From contig JAZGTN010000009.1 in assembly GCA_037783415.1 (NCBI GenBank), positions 11,594,001 through 11,658,000 of the forward strand: a stretch of DNA of 64,000 bases, in the 5' to 3' direction. Below, piece by piece: positions 1-11,000 of this stretch (position 1 is its first letter; each line of letters opens with the position of its first letter). This DNA comes from Leptasterias polaris (lineage: Eukaryota; Echinodermata; Asteroidea; Forcipulatida; Asteriidae). The notes under the pieces were generated by a model, which searched no databases, had not been told where the DNA came from, and saw nothing but the letters and a program-made list of their open reading frames with translations. Position numbers and translations under genes: made by a program.

Positions 1-1285
1 GATTTATAAGATTATCTGACAACAGAATCCAGGTTTTTGGTGAAAACAAAGGATCAATGTCCCCATTGGTTTGTACACAAGCAATGGCCGCCTGGTTAAT
101 GTCAATGACACTACTGTCGGGCGCTAAGTCGCCATTTAAGTCTAAAGGCCCAGAGAGATGATTGAAAACATCTGTTCACCAACTGGCTGGGAGACCTTTG
201 ATGTCTTACCGACAGTTTCTGCGTTTAGAAAATAGGAGATAAGCCCTCGCAAGCCCTCTTACCTGTGGAAGTCACGACTGACAAGGTCCCGAACATAAGT
301 TCGGCTGAAACAGGTGCCTCGTTTTAGAGTTTAAAAACTATTTTTACTATTAGTTTCCTGGGTGCTGGAATAATATGCCATCATTCTTTGACTTTCCTGG
401 ATGTCCGGGGAATAAACCGCAGAGGCAAATTTCCCCTGATTTTTGATGCGGGGGGGGGGGGTCGTTTTGATCGTTTACAACACTCGATCAAATTTTGAGC
501 AAATAATGATAATTATGCACCACACATTTCACAGACGACTGTAGGAATGATTTGTCCCTGCCCAGCAAGCTGCAATAATTTGGAAATCAGTGTGTCATTT
601 AGCCGCCTGTCTACCTGTTTCAGGACAGGTAAAACTCACCTGTCTATCCTGTAAAAAAAAACTGAATTCACTAAAGCCTGTTTTTGTGTGTTTTGTTTTT
701 TAAAAGAGTTTACTTGAAGCCAAACCTATAATTGAAGCAAGTCCTTTTTGACTATAATGCCGACAGTGAAGCCTAAGATTGCAACCAGTGGGTTTTTTTT
801 GCAACGAAAAGTATATTACTTATACACATCAATCAATTGTTTATATAATAAATGATATCAATACAAATTGATTAAAAGGGTCTTCCCACTGATATGCGTT
901 ACTATTTGTTATGAAGGATATGTTACACTTCATATCATACTGTGTGTCCTGTAAGTATTTTAGTATTAGACGCAAAGAAAAGGGGAGCTTACTACAAAGT
1001 ACCTTGTCTTGACATTAAGAATTGGAGCAAGACACCCCCCCCCCCCACACCACCCACCCCACCCCCGAAAATCAGCAGACATGACTTATGAGTTGAAGCA
1101 CACAGACCATCGTAATGCATGAATTTTTATCTACATCACTAACTCACGAAACTTACTGTAGATACACATCCATTAATCCTCTGCTGGCCGTGGGTCAACG
1201 TTTAACAAACATACAACGCCCATAAATGAACCGAAGACCAACATCAAACAATCATGAAGCGATTCCTTTTACTTATCAACTCAAT
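1..1285. other. No gene seen; low-complexity DNA
   Basis: No convincing open reading frame or RNA gene is visible. The stretch contains a G run near 450-462 and a C-rich run near 1036-1068, with otherwise AT-rich unique-looking sequence. Confidence 0.6.
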
Positions 1286-2285
1286 AACTGTAATAATACG
1301 AGAAATTTATATAGCGCATAATGCAGAAGCCTCTATGCGCAACACAAAAACAAAAACATAGAAAAGAATATAATTTTTAAAAGCAAGTTACACAAATAAA
1401 GATTCAAACAAATGAGTTTTTAAAAGTCCCTTGAAAATCTTAAGAGAGCCAGCTTGGCGAATATTAAGAGGTAAGTCATTCCATAATGAAGGTGCAATGA
1501 AGTTGAAGGCTCTTTGACCATAACATTTTGTGGAAAAAGTAGTTTGCGTGAGTAGGGATTGGCCAGCAGATCGGAGAGGACGAACAGGAATATATTTATG
1601 GAGAAGATCAGATATATAGTCAGGGGATAAGCCATGAAGAGCTTTGAAAGTGAGAAGATTTAACTTATAAACGATACGCAGTTTGATTGGGAGCCAGTGG
1701 AGTTCTTGTAAGATGGGAGTAATATGTTGGGAACGAGGGGTGCGAGAGACGAGGCGAGCAGCGGTGTTCTGAACTCGTTGAATTTTAGAAAGTTCTCTAT
1801 CTGACAGACCAATTAGAAGAGAATTGCAAGAGTCGAGTCTGGAAGTGACAAAGGCATGAACCAGTAAAAGAGTAGAATCATCATCAAGATGGCGCCGGAT
1901 TCGACCTATTTTTCGAATTTGTAGAAGAGCAGATTTGCATATATTGGTTACCTGGTCGGTCATACTCATTGTAGAATCCATTAGAATACCGAGGTTTCTA
2001 ACTACACGAGATGGTTGAATAAGAGATTGTCCAATGTTAATTTCTGTAGGAGAAACGTTTTTAGAAAAATGTGAGTTGAAAATGATGATTTCGGTTTTAG
2101 CATCGTTAAGAGCAAGCTTGTTAGATAAAGACCAAGATTTAATGTCGTCAATACAAGCCTCAATTTTTGCAAGGGCTAAGTCACGATTCGCCGGATTATA
2201 GGTGATATAAAGCTGTGTATCATCTGCATAAACAATACTCTTTATTCCATGAGCAGCTATGATATCTTGCAACTGTAGAGATGGG
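1286..2285 (-). mobile_element. 5'-truncated non-LTR retrotransposon (LINE), RT C-terminal half
   Basis: The minus strand carries an open frame of about 294 codons (2272 down to 1388) that begins just before the RT catalytic motif YADDTQLY. It continues through the usual thumb and tail region, with LHWLPIKLRIVYKLNLLTFK and a C-terminal FKGLLKTHLF typical of CR1/L2/Rex-like LINE proteins. The N-terminal endonuclease and the first half of the RT are missing. After the stop the element ends near 1286 with a (TAA)-like tail and the 'atttatatagcgc' sequence often found at LINE 3' ends. Truncation occurs just before the TIR element at 2295. It is a dead copy although this part of the frame is open. 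The exact clade is not resolved by eye. Confidence 0.85.
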
Positions 2286-2631
2286 AATACTTAAAGGGAC
2301 ACGTTGCCTTCAAATCTCATGAAATTTTACTGTTTGGAGGTGTTCCTTATCCTTATTAAGAGTTGTTCTTGCAATAAAACACCTTTAATGTGTAATAATT
2401 AGTGAATGGTGATTTTAAAAAAACAACATTGGCCTCTGACCCCTCGACATCTTTCCCGCGAAACGTATATGTATTTCCAGCCGTAAATACCATCCTCCAT
2501 GTATGGCAAAATGCGCGATGAACAGTAGTTAGGCTGTTGCCATAGCCAGTGGCCTGGTAAACCTATCAGATGAACACTGGGTAACATACCATACCTCTGA
2601 AGCTAGCACAGTATTGGGCCCGAAATTGCCA

Positions 2632-2786
2632 GCCGCGTATTCGCGGAATAACCAGCCGCATATTCTGAAAAATAGAACACATGCAGTACAGGGAGGTGGG
2701 TATACTATTGCTCATCTGTTCACCTCCCTGTGCTGCATGTATTCTATTTTCGGAATATGTGGCTGGTTATTCCGCGAATACGCGGC
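2632..2786. repeat. Long inverted repeat (about 66-bp arms) inside TTAA element
   Basis: Arms 2632-2698 and 2721-2786 are near-perfect reverse complements around a spacer of about 22 bp. The arms start with GCCGCGTATTCGCGGAATAA, itself containing the palindrome TTCGCGGAA. Such a foldback would extrude or form a long hairpin RNA. Confidence 0.85.
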
Positions 2787-3080
2787 GTAGCTTCAGGTAG
2801 CTCGGTTTGTATGAACGTGTATATGTAAACACCCACACCGTTCATATGTCAAAATGGATCTCCACAAAAAAAACAGATTTAAGACGTGTCCAAAAAGAAG
2901 AAACCTCGTCAATCAGGGTAAGAAAACTGTCATGGGACTAACCGAGAGAAACAACCGGTGTTGTTTATGTGACCAAATGTTTATTGTGGACAGGAGGGAT
3001 GAGAACTTAGACATGGCACATCGCAGCAGCACTCTGATCATCGTTTTACGACTGGAAATAAGACTAGTAGGAACACGTCG

Positions 3081-3120
3081 GCCATTTATGGGAGTCAAAA
3101 TCTTGACTCCCATAAATGGC
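3081..3120. repeat. Perfect 18-bp-arm hairpin
   Basis: GCCATTTATGGGAGTCAA at 3081-3098 is exactly reverse-complemented at 3103-3120 with a 4-nt loop. It lies near the right end of the TTAA element. Confidence 0.85.
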
Positions 3121-3285
3121 GGACCGTGTTAGTTCACGAATAAAAGGAAAACCACACAGTTTTGAGGAATGTTTGTGTGGATCATTATATTCTACTTTTA
3201 AAACATCTTTCCGACCGTGTTCATTTCACATCAAACGCTTGTTATAGCCCAAAGCGCCCAATCCGAAGGCAACGTGTCCCTTTAA

Positions 3286-3831
3286 TACCATGCTGTATTA
3301 CTATTAATTATTAGCCAACAGTCGATCTCGGTTTCGCTCTCGTTGCCATCAGCTTCATTGTCGGGTGATACCGCTTTCACACGCAAGTGGCTCAAACCAG
3401 GGGTTCTGCGTGACGAACTCTCCACCGTCGTCATCACTCCCCTTCCCTTCTCTCCTTATGAGAGCTTTCCTCTTTGCTATCAACATTACCATCAGTGCTT
3501 GAAGAATTTACCTTTTATTGTTAATATAAATCCCTCTCGAGACCCGCTGGGATCTAGGATTCTTTAGAGTTTTTTCGACTTTGCAAAAACCGCGCAGTGG
3601 TATAAACACCACTCTTTAACTTGACGTCACGCAAATTTATAAGAAAATGATGACGTAACGGGGTATTTCACGAGTCTCAACGAAAAGCAACGTTGAGTTA
3701 TGGTCAATATTGTTTTTGTTTTTTTGTTTACAAAACATTTTTATTGATTGTGAACTTGATGTACGTATTCATTGAGCACTTATAATGAAATGTTACATTA
3801 TCTTGTTCTTGTTCAAGTACTTCTTTCAAGG
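3286..3831. other. No gene seen
   Basis: Between two TIR elements. A short open frame at 3343-3567 has no recognisable motif. Nothing else supported. Confidence 0.5.
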
Positions 3832-3833
3832 TA

Positions 3834-5201
3834 CACTGTAAAAAATAATGGGCAAAAATTGCCAAACTTTTTGCCCAACGTTGGTACGATAGTCAACTTG
3901 TACAGCTATTAGGCAATTTTTACCCAACGGTCGTTGGGTAATACCCATGCCCAATTATTAGGTAAACATTTTACCCAACAGTTGGATCGTATGAAAAACT
4001 CAACAGTTGCGTTCTTTACATTGCCCATCTTCTGGGTCATGACAATTTACCAACAGTTGGCAAATAAATTTACCCAAATATTGGACAGAATATTTTGACC
4101 AAATATTGGAGATCTGATTGCTTGTAACCAACATTTGGGCATTACAACCAATACATCTGCTCAACAGTTGTAGACTTTGAGGCCTAATTGGGAATAATTT
4201 TATCAAACCGATGATCATTTTTCAACTCAACATCTGGACAGTATTCTGAAAAGTTATCAACGGTGGGGACTAAATTTATCTAATAGTTGGGTGCTTTTGT
4301 ATCCAACTGTCCAATGTCTGCTGGAGTCAAAAGGCGTAAAACATCCATGTCCACAGCATTTTCTGTAACAGAAAAAAAATGCATAAAGAAAATGAGATTT
4401 ATGTTTACAACTTTTAAGGCGGGAACTTAGGAAGGGGCTAGGTTGGGCTACAAACTTCGAGTACATATTTTAAAGCTAAATAATACACAAGTATACCTTA
4501 ACATATGAACTTCATGGCACACTACCAAATGAAAACAACACACAGAATGATGTATAATGTCAGGGCTTTAATCAGAATACTTAAAGTCAATAAAACTCAT
4601 CACAGACTAAAACAATGAAATAGAAGGCTTTAAATATTCTTTTGAAGCAGAGGTGAAAGTTAATTTACCTACTATATAGACAGCCTTATGGTCTACATGT
4701 AGGCCTACATAAGTTCTTATTTTTAAGTAAGCCCTACAGGCAACATATCTTACCGATGAATGTGGCTTTAAGTTCCCCAAGACCCCAATTGAGTTGTGAT
4801 AGGTCCGACATGATGGTGCTGCTGTTCTTCTGTGCGTGTACACACCACATGTACATTGCGATCCCATCATCCCCGGACACACCGACCGACGGTCATCTAG
4901 TTGTCCCCCTCGTGTCGTGTACTACGTTCCACAATCATTGGACAAACTAATGAAATTCCTCCAACTTTTGGGGCATTGCCAAATTTTCTACCCAATGAAA
5001 TGGTAATTGAAACATTATAACATTTGTGGGTATTTGTTGGGTATTAGTTGCCCAACGAATATGACTACAAATACACCCAAGGCTGGGTACTTTTTTATAT
5101 TTACCCAACTGCAAAAAGTGCCAAATAACTGAGTAAAAAAGGACCAACAAATGCGAAAATGGATTTACCCAGTAAATATTTACCCAGCATTTTTAACAGT
5201 G
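3834..5201. mobile_element. Non-autonomous TA-flanked TIR element (Tc1/mariner-type)
   Basis: The ends read CACTGTAAAAAATAATGGG and the inverted CACTGTTAAAAATGCTGGG, each bordered by TA (3832-3833, 5202-5203). TA duplication is typical of Tc1/mariner elements. The interior is built from many short inverted repeats of the CCAACAGTTGG / CCAAATATTGG / TTGGGTAAA type and has no coding capacity. The superfamily assignment rests only on the TA and is tentative. Confidence 0.65.
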
Positions 5202-5249
5202 TAGGGTCTAACTGTAGTAAATGACCCCAACAAACAATTGTGTAATTTG

Positions 5250-6449
5250 TATCCTTATTATAAAGATATATTGGTAGTAAAGCATCCTGGGAAACTATTT
5301 AGATTTAAGCGCCCTCGTGTGCTGATGAGAAATCAACAAGGGTAAACATAAATGGCAAACAAATATTATCTCCAAAGATCGCCTGCTGAAGACTTTTTGA
5401 AATTTCCTTGAATTCTGTTTGAATGCTGCCCTTAAAACGGCCAGATGTGGTTTGCATAACCTGCTTCGACGCTCCTGACAGTAACAAATACCATGACAGT
5501 TTTTAGGGTGTTTTTGCAAGAAGACACTGAATTCGACTGAAATATTCACAGCTGACTTCTGTTAATACTTGTGCCTTTTATATAAACAGCATTGCTTTGA
5601 CTAAAGCCAAACGATGACCCTATATATACATGAACAATGTGCATTCTTGTGGGTGCACTATCCTGGGGTAAATTTAATTTTGGCCATCGAGGGGGGAAAG
5701 GAGAAGGAAATTGGAGAGGGGGCAACTGAGAAGCAAAGTAAGTAACTGGGAGATCCCCGACCCAACCCCATCCACCTTTAACGATGCTGCTGATTAACTC
5801 GTATTCTGATCGGGGAACGAGCTAAGTACCGCGATAATAGGAGTACAGTTTTATTTTTTAAGACAATTCTTTGACGCATTCTCAGCTTTTTGGGGTTGTC
5901 CTTTCAGTAAAAGTAAATGCACGTAAATGTTCTTGTTATTGCAAAATCAAAGTGATGTTTATAAAAGATAATTAGCAAGACCTGGGCCCCATATTTATAG
6001 AGCTGCTTGAGCACAAAAGGTACCTAAGCTTAACAAAATTACGCTTACAAGAACAAGTTTACCAGCCAAAACAAACTACCATGTCTCCAGTACAATTTGT
6101 GACTGGTATCCTGCTCATTTCTGCTTAGCACAAAATAGTTAATCAATATTTTCTGCTGAAGCAGTTCTTTGAAGGGACACTGATGTTTTCGTTGTCAAAC
6201 TCATCTTTGTTGGCCCATGTTTTAAAAATGGCAAAAGTGAACCAAAAAACATAAACATTGTGAATGAGTCGAAACGGCTGACTGAACATTGAACTGTTGT
6301 TTGAGTATGATCAAATTGTAAAAATACACTGTACATGTACGTGTATATGTACATGTTATAGGGCATAACGCTTTACATTTGGGCAATCTATATCAACGCC
6401 GTAAATTTAGAGTGTTATAAGTAATAGGGCGTTGAACGCCGCACCAAAA
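5250..6449. repeat. Tandem duplication, unit 1
   Basis: This 1.2-kb stretch recurs almost unchanged at 6570-7744, a period of about 1.31 kb. Both units run from a 'tattataaaga' start through 'gcatcctggga', a GACCTGGGCCCC segment and a CCATGTCTCCAGTACAATTT block to 'gttgaacgccgcaccaaaatgtc'. No conserved coding frame is apparent. Part of the same sequence reappears upstream of gene B near 36650-36730, so it belongs to the 5' flank duplicated with these genes. Confidence 0.85.
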
Positions 6450-6569
6450 TGTCCAGTTTTTTGCTTCACTATTTGCTTGTGACTCCATTGGCCGATTGAG
6501 CTTAAACTGTCACAGGTTTGCTGTTTCATGTATTTGTTGGATTAGATCAATTGTGGATACTGGTCTTTG

Positions 6570-7744
6570 ACAATTATCCTATTATAAAGACGGTAATGGT
6601 AAGTATCCTGGGAAATTATTATAAATTAGCGCCCTCGTCTGTTGATCAGAAAGCAACAACTTTAGGAATAATGGCAAAAAAGTTGCGACTTTTTGAAATT
6701 CATTGAATTCTGTTTAAATGCTGCCCTTAAACGGCCAGATGTGGTTGGTATAACCTGCTTCGACGCTCCTGATAATAACAAGAACCATGGCAGTTTCGAG
6801 CGTGTTTTCGCAAGAAGTTAGACACTGAATTCAACTGAAACATTCACAGCTGGCCTTTTCTGTATTCTTCTTTTAATACTTGTGCCTATTATATAAAAAA
6901 GCATTGCTTTGACTAAAGCCAAACGATGGCCCTGTATACATGAACAATATGCATTCCTGGGGTAAATTAAATTTCGGCCATTGAGGGAATTAAAAGAGGT
7001 GGAAATTGGAGACGGGGCAACTGAGGAGCAAAGAAAGTAACTGGGAGATCCCCGCCCCAGCCCCATCCACCTTTAACGCTGCCGTTGAATAACTTGAATT
7101 ATGATCGGGGAACGAACGAGCTAAGTACCGCGATGATAGGAGTACAGTTTTATTTGTGAGGACAATTCTTTGACGCATTCTCAGCTTTTTTTGTTGTCTT
7201 TTCAGCAAAAGTAAATGCACGTAAATGTTCCTGTTATTGCAAAATCAAGGTGATAAAGATAATTATAAGTAGCAAGACCTGGGCCCCAATTTTATAGAGC
7301 TGCTTGAGCACAAGAGGTACATAAGCTTAACCAAATTATGCTTACAAGAACAAGTTTACCAGCCAAAACAAACTACCATGTCTCCAGTACAATTTGTGAC
7401 TGGTATCCTGCTCATTTCTGCTTAGCAACAAATAGTTAATCAATATTTTCTGCTGAAGCAGTTCTTTGAAGGGACACTGATGTTTTCGTTGTCAAACTCA
7501 TCTTTGTTGGCCCATGTTTTAAAAATGGCAAAAGTGAACCAAAATAACATAAACATTGTGAATGAGTCGAAACGGCTGACTGAACATTGAACTGTTGTTT
7601 GAGTATGATCAAATTGTAAAAATACACTGTACATGTACGTGTACATGTTATAGGGCATAACGCTTTACATTTGGGCAATCTATATCAACGCCGTAAATTT
7701 AGAGTGTTATAAGTAATAGGGCGTTGAACGCCGCACCAAAATGT
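6570..7744. repeat. Tandem duplication, unit 2
   Basis: Second copy of the 5250-6449 unit with small indels. The sequence joining the units (6450-6590) resembles blocks at 9480-9610 and 14340-14460 that precede later signal-peptide exons. The 5' flank of the locus has therefore duplicated repeatedly. Confidence 0.85.
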
Positions 7745-7809
7745 CGTGCTGTAATGGTGGAAAACAGCCACCGTACGTCCGTCCGTTTGTTTGACTGACT
7801 ATTATTATA

Positions 7810-8051
7810 CCAAAACAACAGTAAAATAATGTGTTGATGCGGAAGTAACCTTCACTGTTTGTACATCACGCAGGTGGTTTCGAATTAATGGATTTTATGT
7901 CTGGTCAAATCATGGGCACAACAAGGGACAAAACTTTGTATTCGGTAAAATCTCGTGTTACAACAATTTTGAAATTATCAAATAAGCTGACAATTGGGGC
8001 CACACTCTCCCCCTATGGTCTACATTCATCATGGTTTTGCAGCGCATTAAG
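7810..8051 (+). promoter_or_regulatory. Conserved upstream block of signal exon 1 (putative promoter)
   Basis: The block contains 'ccaaaacaacagtaaaata' followed by GGAAGTAACC at 7841-7850, then conserved 'tctcgtgtta', 'tatggtctacattcat' and 'ggttttgcagcgcat' immediately before the first exon. The same order occurs before the signal exons at 10017, 14862 and 39198. Promoter activity is inferred from this repeated placement; GGAA is the core of ETS-factor sites. Confidence 0.4.
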
Positions 8052-8094
8052 ATGTCAGGAGTATTACTGTTCATCGTTGGAATACTGTTAAAAA
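8052..8094 (+). CDS. Gene A signal-peptide exon 1
   Basis: Starts at the second Met of the family sequence; the usual first ATG has become ATT at 8046-8048. It reads [14 protein letters not shown], a short hydrophobic signal core, and ends in phase 1 before gtaagt. Closely matches the signal exons at 10017 and 39198. Confidence 0.7.
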
Positions 8095-11000
8095 GTAAGT
8101 TATTATCTAAGGCCCTGGGTGAATATTTGAAATGCATAACAATTTTACACAAAATCAGTCACTCGTTCTTTGGGTAAAATGTTGTATGAATATTGTTTTC
8201 TTTGACTAATCCTAATTTGATTTTAAGGGAATTGTACGAACTGTAATTTCCCTTCTTAGATTTATTCGTTGTTTTTTCAAATTATCTAAGGCACCATGGT
8301 CCACCAATTCAACTTTGCAGGGTTGTGTTGCACTGCTATAAGGCTGATGATTTACGTCTCTTGCAATTCTTGAATAATATCAAGGCTATTATTTTATAAT
8401 TATTCCCCAAAATTTACAGGCTGCCACAATTGTTCGGCTCAGTGGAAGGAAAACAAGTTAGTTGGCATTCAACTCAGAAGTGGTTTAATAATAAAAGTAG
8501 CTTTCATGAATTTGATGAAGTTGGGTCCGGCTGTTTATTCGCTACAATATTAAGCAGTTTAGATAAACTTTAGAAAAGAATTGAAAATTGGGTTTTTTCC
8601 ATTTTACTTTTTAGTTACTAATGGTGAAGTAGTCACAGTGAGTATGCAATCTGAGACCAGTTACGTTGGCAACCGTACTACACTTTCTTGTTCCTACGTT
8701 ATTCTGGACAGTTTATATATAATATTCACTCTGGATTGGTTCAAAGGAGAGAGTACCTCAGCCCCATCCACCAGAAAGATTGCCGAATTCTACCTAGAAG
8801 AAACATCTCCTACGTATGCAAATGGTTACGATGACCAATCGCAATACAATGTATCCATCTCTAGGAACAGTGATAATTCCATCAGTTTGTTTGACATTTT
8901 TAACGTGGAATTTAGCAGGGATAGCGGGCGGTATTTGTGCAGAGTAACAGTGGTACAACCTAACGGAATGAATCCTACAGATGTGATTGCCTCAACTGAC
9001 TTGATTGTCTACAGTAAGTACTTAAACATCATCAACATTAAACTTTAAAAAAATAATAGAGTATTGTGGCAAAATAGAAACTTTGTGTTCGTTTGTCTGG
9101 TCTATTACGCGGTTTTTATTATTATTTATTTGCATGTAATTGTTTGTGCTGTTGAAAAGTCATTAAAACACCAGATGTTAGATTCATTGTAAAAATCATC
9201 TTCCTATGGCCCCGGTTTGTGAATTGACAAATAAACAAAACTGATGTCAAACCTATTGACATTCTTTCCATTTGTTTTGAATTAAAGGGTATTATAATGT
9301 TGGTAAAAGTGAAGAAATAAACGTTCACGGATTTGCACATAACTTACATGGTATGAAGATGGTCATGGTGGGAAAACTCACATGAAATTGATTTGCTTGG
9401 AATGCTAAAGTTTTTGAGAAGTGCGTGTATAGCAATTATTTGTTGATCTCGCGAGTACAAAACCCGATATTTGAAAAGAGTGAAATTATTCCAGTTTTTG
9501 CTTTACTATTTTCTTGTGACTCCAATGGCCGATTGACCTTAAACTTTCACAGGTTTTTATTTAATGTATGAGTCGGGTTAGATCAAGTATGGATACTGGT
9601 ATTTGACAATGTCTTTATGCTCCAAATAACGAAAAAACTCTTCGTGAATGAGTCGAATGTTTTCAAGTGAACGGTTGACCGATCTTTGAACTGTTATTTG
9701 TATGATCAAATTGTTAAAAATAAACCTTACATGTACGTGGACCTGTCCGTTTGTATTGCAGCTCAAAGCTTTACAAGTTCACAGGTTGCACCAAAAGAAC
9801 AGTAACATAATGTTCCCAGATACGGAAGTAACCTCCATTGCATGTATATTGCGCTGCGAATCTGAATACATGGATTTCGTAGTCATTCTAACCAGGAAGT
9901 GAACTTTATTGAGTAAGTTCTCGTGTTAAAGCTAATGCTATTGACATCAACTAAGCTGCAATTGGGACAACGCTCGCCCCCTAGTATGGTATACATTCAT
10001 TGTGGTTTTGCAGCGCATGAAGATGTCAGGACTATTACTGGTCATCGTTGGAATACTGTTAAAAGGTAAGTTGAGTGAATATTGGAATCGTAGGAGATTT
10101 GTACACAAAAACCATTATTTTATCTTCAAAACGATTTTGTATTTAGTATTTTGCATTTTGCATAGTCTTGTTTTTCTGTTAAGAATACTTAAAAGGAAAT
10201 TAAAAGGAAACATTATTTTCTCCTCAAACAAATTTTGTGTTTAGTGTTTTGTATTATTTGAGAACTATTAGCTGTATCACTATAATCTAATGCGGATTAT
10301 TGCTAATTCCTTGTACTTCATATACTGACATTTAAGCTTCTTTTGTGTTTTAATCAAGTTGAAGGTATTTCTGCAGAGGTGGATGTAGTCATCAGCAGTG
10401 GTCCATGGGTGGACAGTGGCACAGATACAACATTGACATGCACATCAACTTCATCTGGTACGCCCAGAGCAGTCGAATGGTCAAAGGGCTCCTTTGGCGG
10501 GTCATTTGATGGTGCTGATACTATCGTTCGATTTTTCAAAAACCCACCTGTCATATGGGATCCTTTATTGGATCCAAACCATTATGAATTTGATCAAACT
10601 CTAAGTGGTGTTCCTCTCACCATTAAGTCAGTTTCATTGGATGATGAAGCTAAATACTGGTGCCGTTTGAATACTGCTGGAGTCGGATACGAGGTTAATT
10701 CAACTGTGATGAGAATAAGAGGTGAGTCGTGTGTGCGGCCCCTAAATGTAGCCGGAGCCCTAAATGTCGCCTGACCTAAATATAGCCCCAAACCTGTACC
10801 TAAATGTCGCCCGACCTAAATGTAGCCCCAAACTTGTACCTAAATGTCGCCCTAACCTAAATGTAGCCCCAAGCATGTACCTAATTGTCGCCCCGACCTA
10901 AATGCAGGCGCAAAGTTGTACATAAATAAAGTAAGAGTGTGATTTTATTTAATTAATTTTTGTTTTAACAAGGGCTGTAAAATCTTGCATTCATACAATT

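Larger units (their letters stand above)
2295..3281. mobile_element. Non-autonomous TTAA-flanked TIR element (piggyBac-type MITE)
   Basis: TTAA at 2291-2294 and 3282-3285 flanks a 987-bp element whose ends are a perfect 17-bp inverted repeat, AGGGACACGTTGCCTTC. TTAA duplication is diagnostic of the piggyBac superfamily. No transposase is encoded. The element contains two internal foldbacks (2632-2786 and 3081-3120). The TIR differs from that of the intact piggyBac copy at 56998-60293, so it would need a different helper. A small open frame at 2854-3132 resembles nothing I recognise. Confidence 0.8.

Noticed and set aside
7888..8091. 67-codon open frame over the first signal exon
   Set aside because: It runs in a different frame from the signal peptide and through the promoter block; coincidental.
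10735..10920. CRISPR-like repeat array
   Set aside because: Units are contiguous and degenerate, without unique spacers, in an animal genome; it is a minisatellite.
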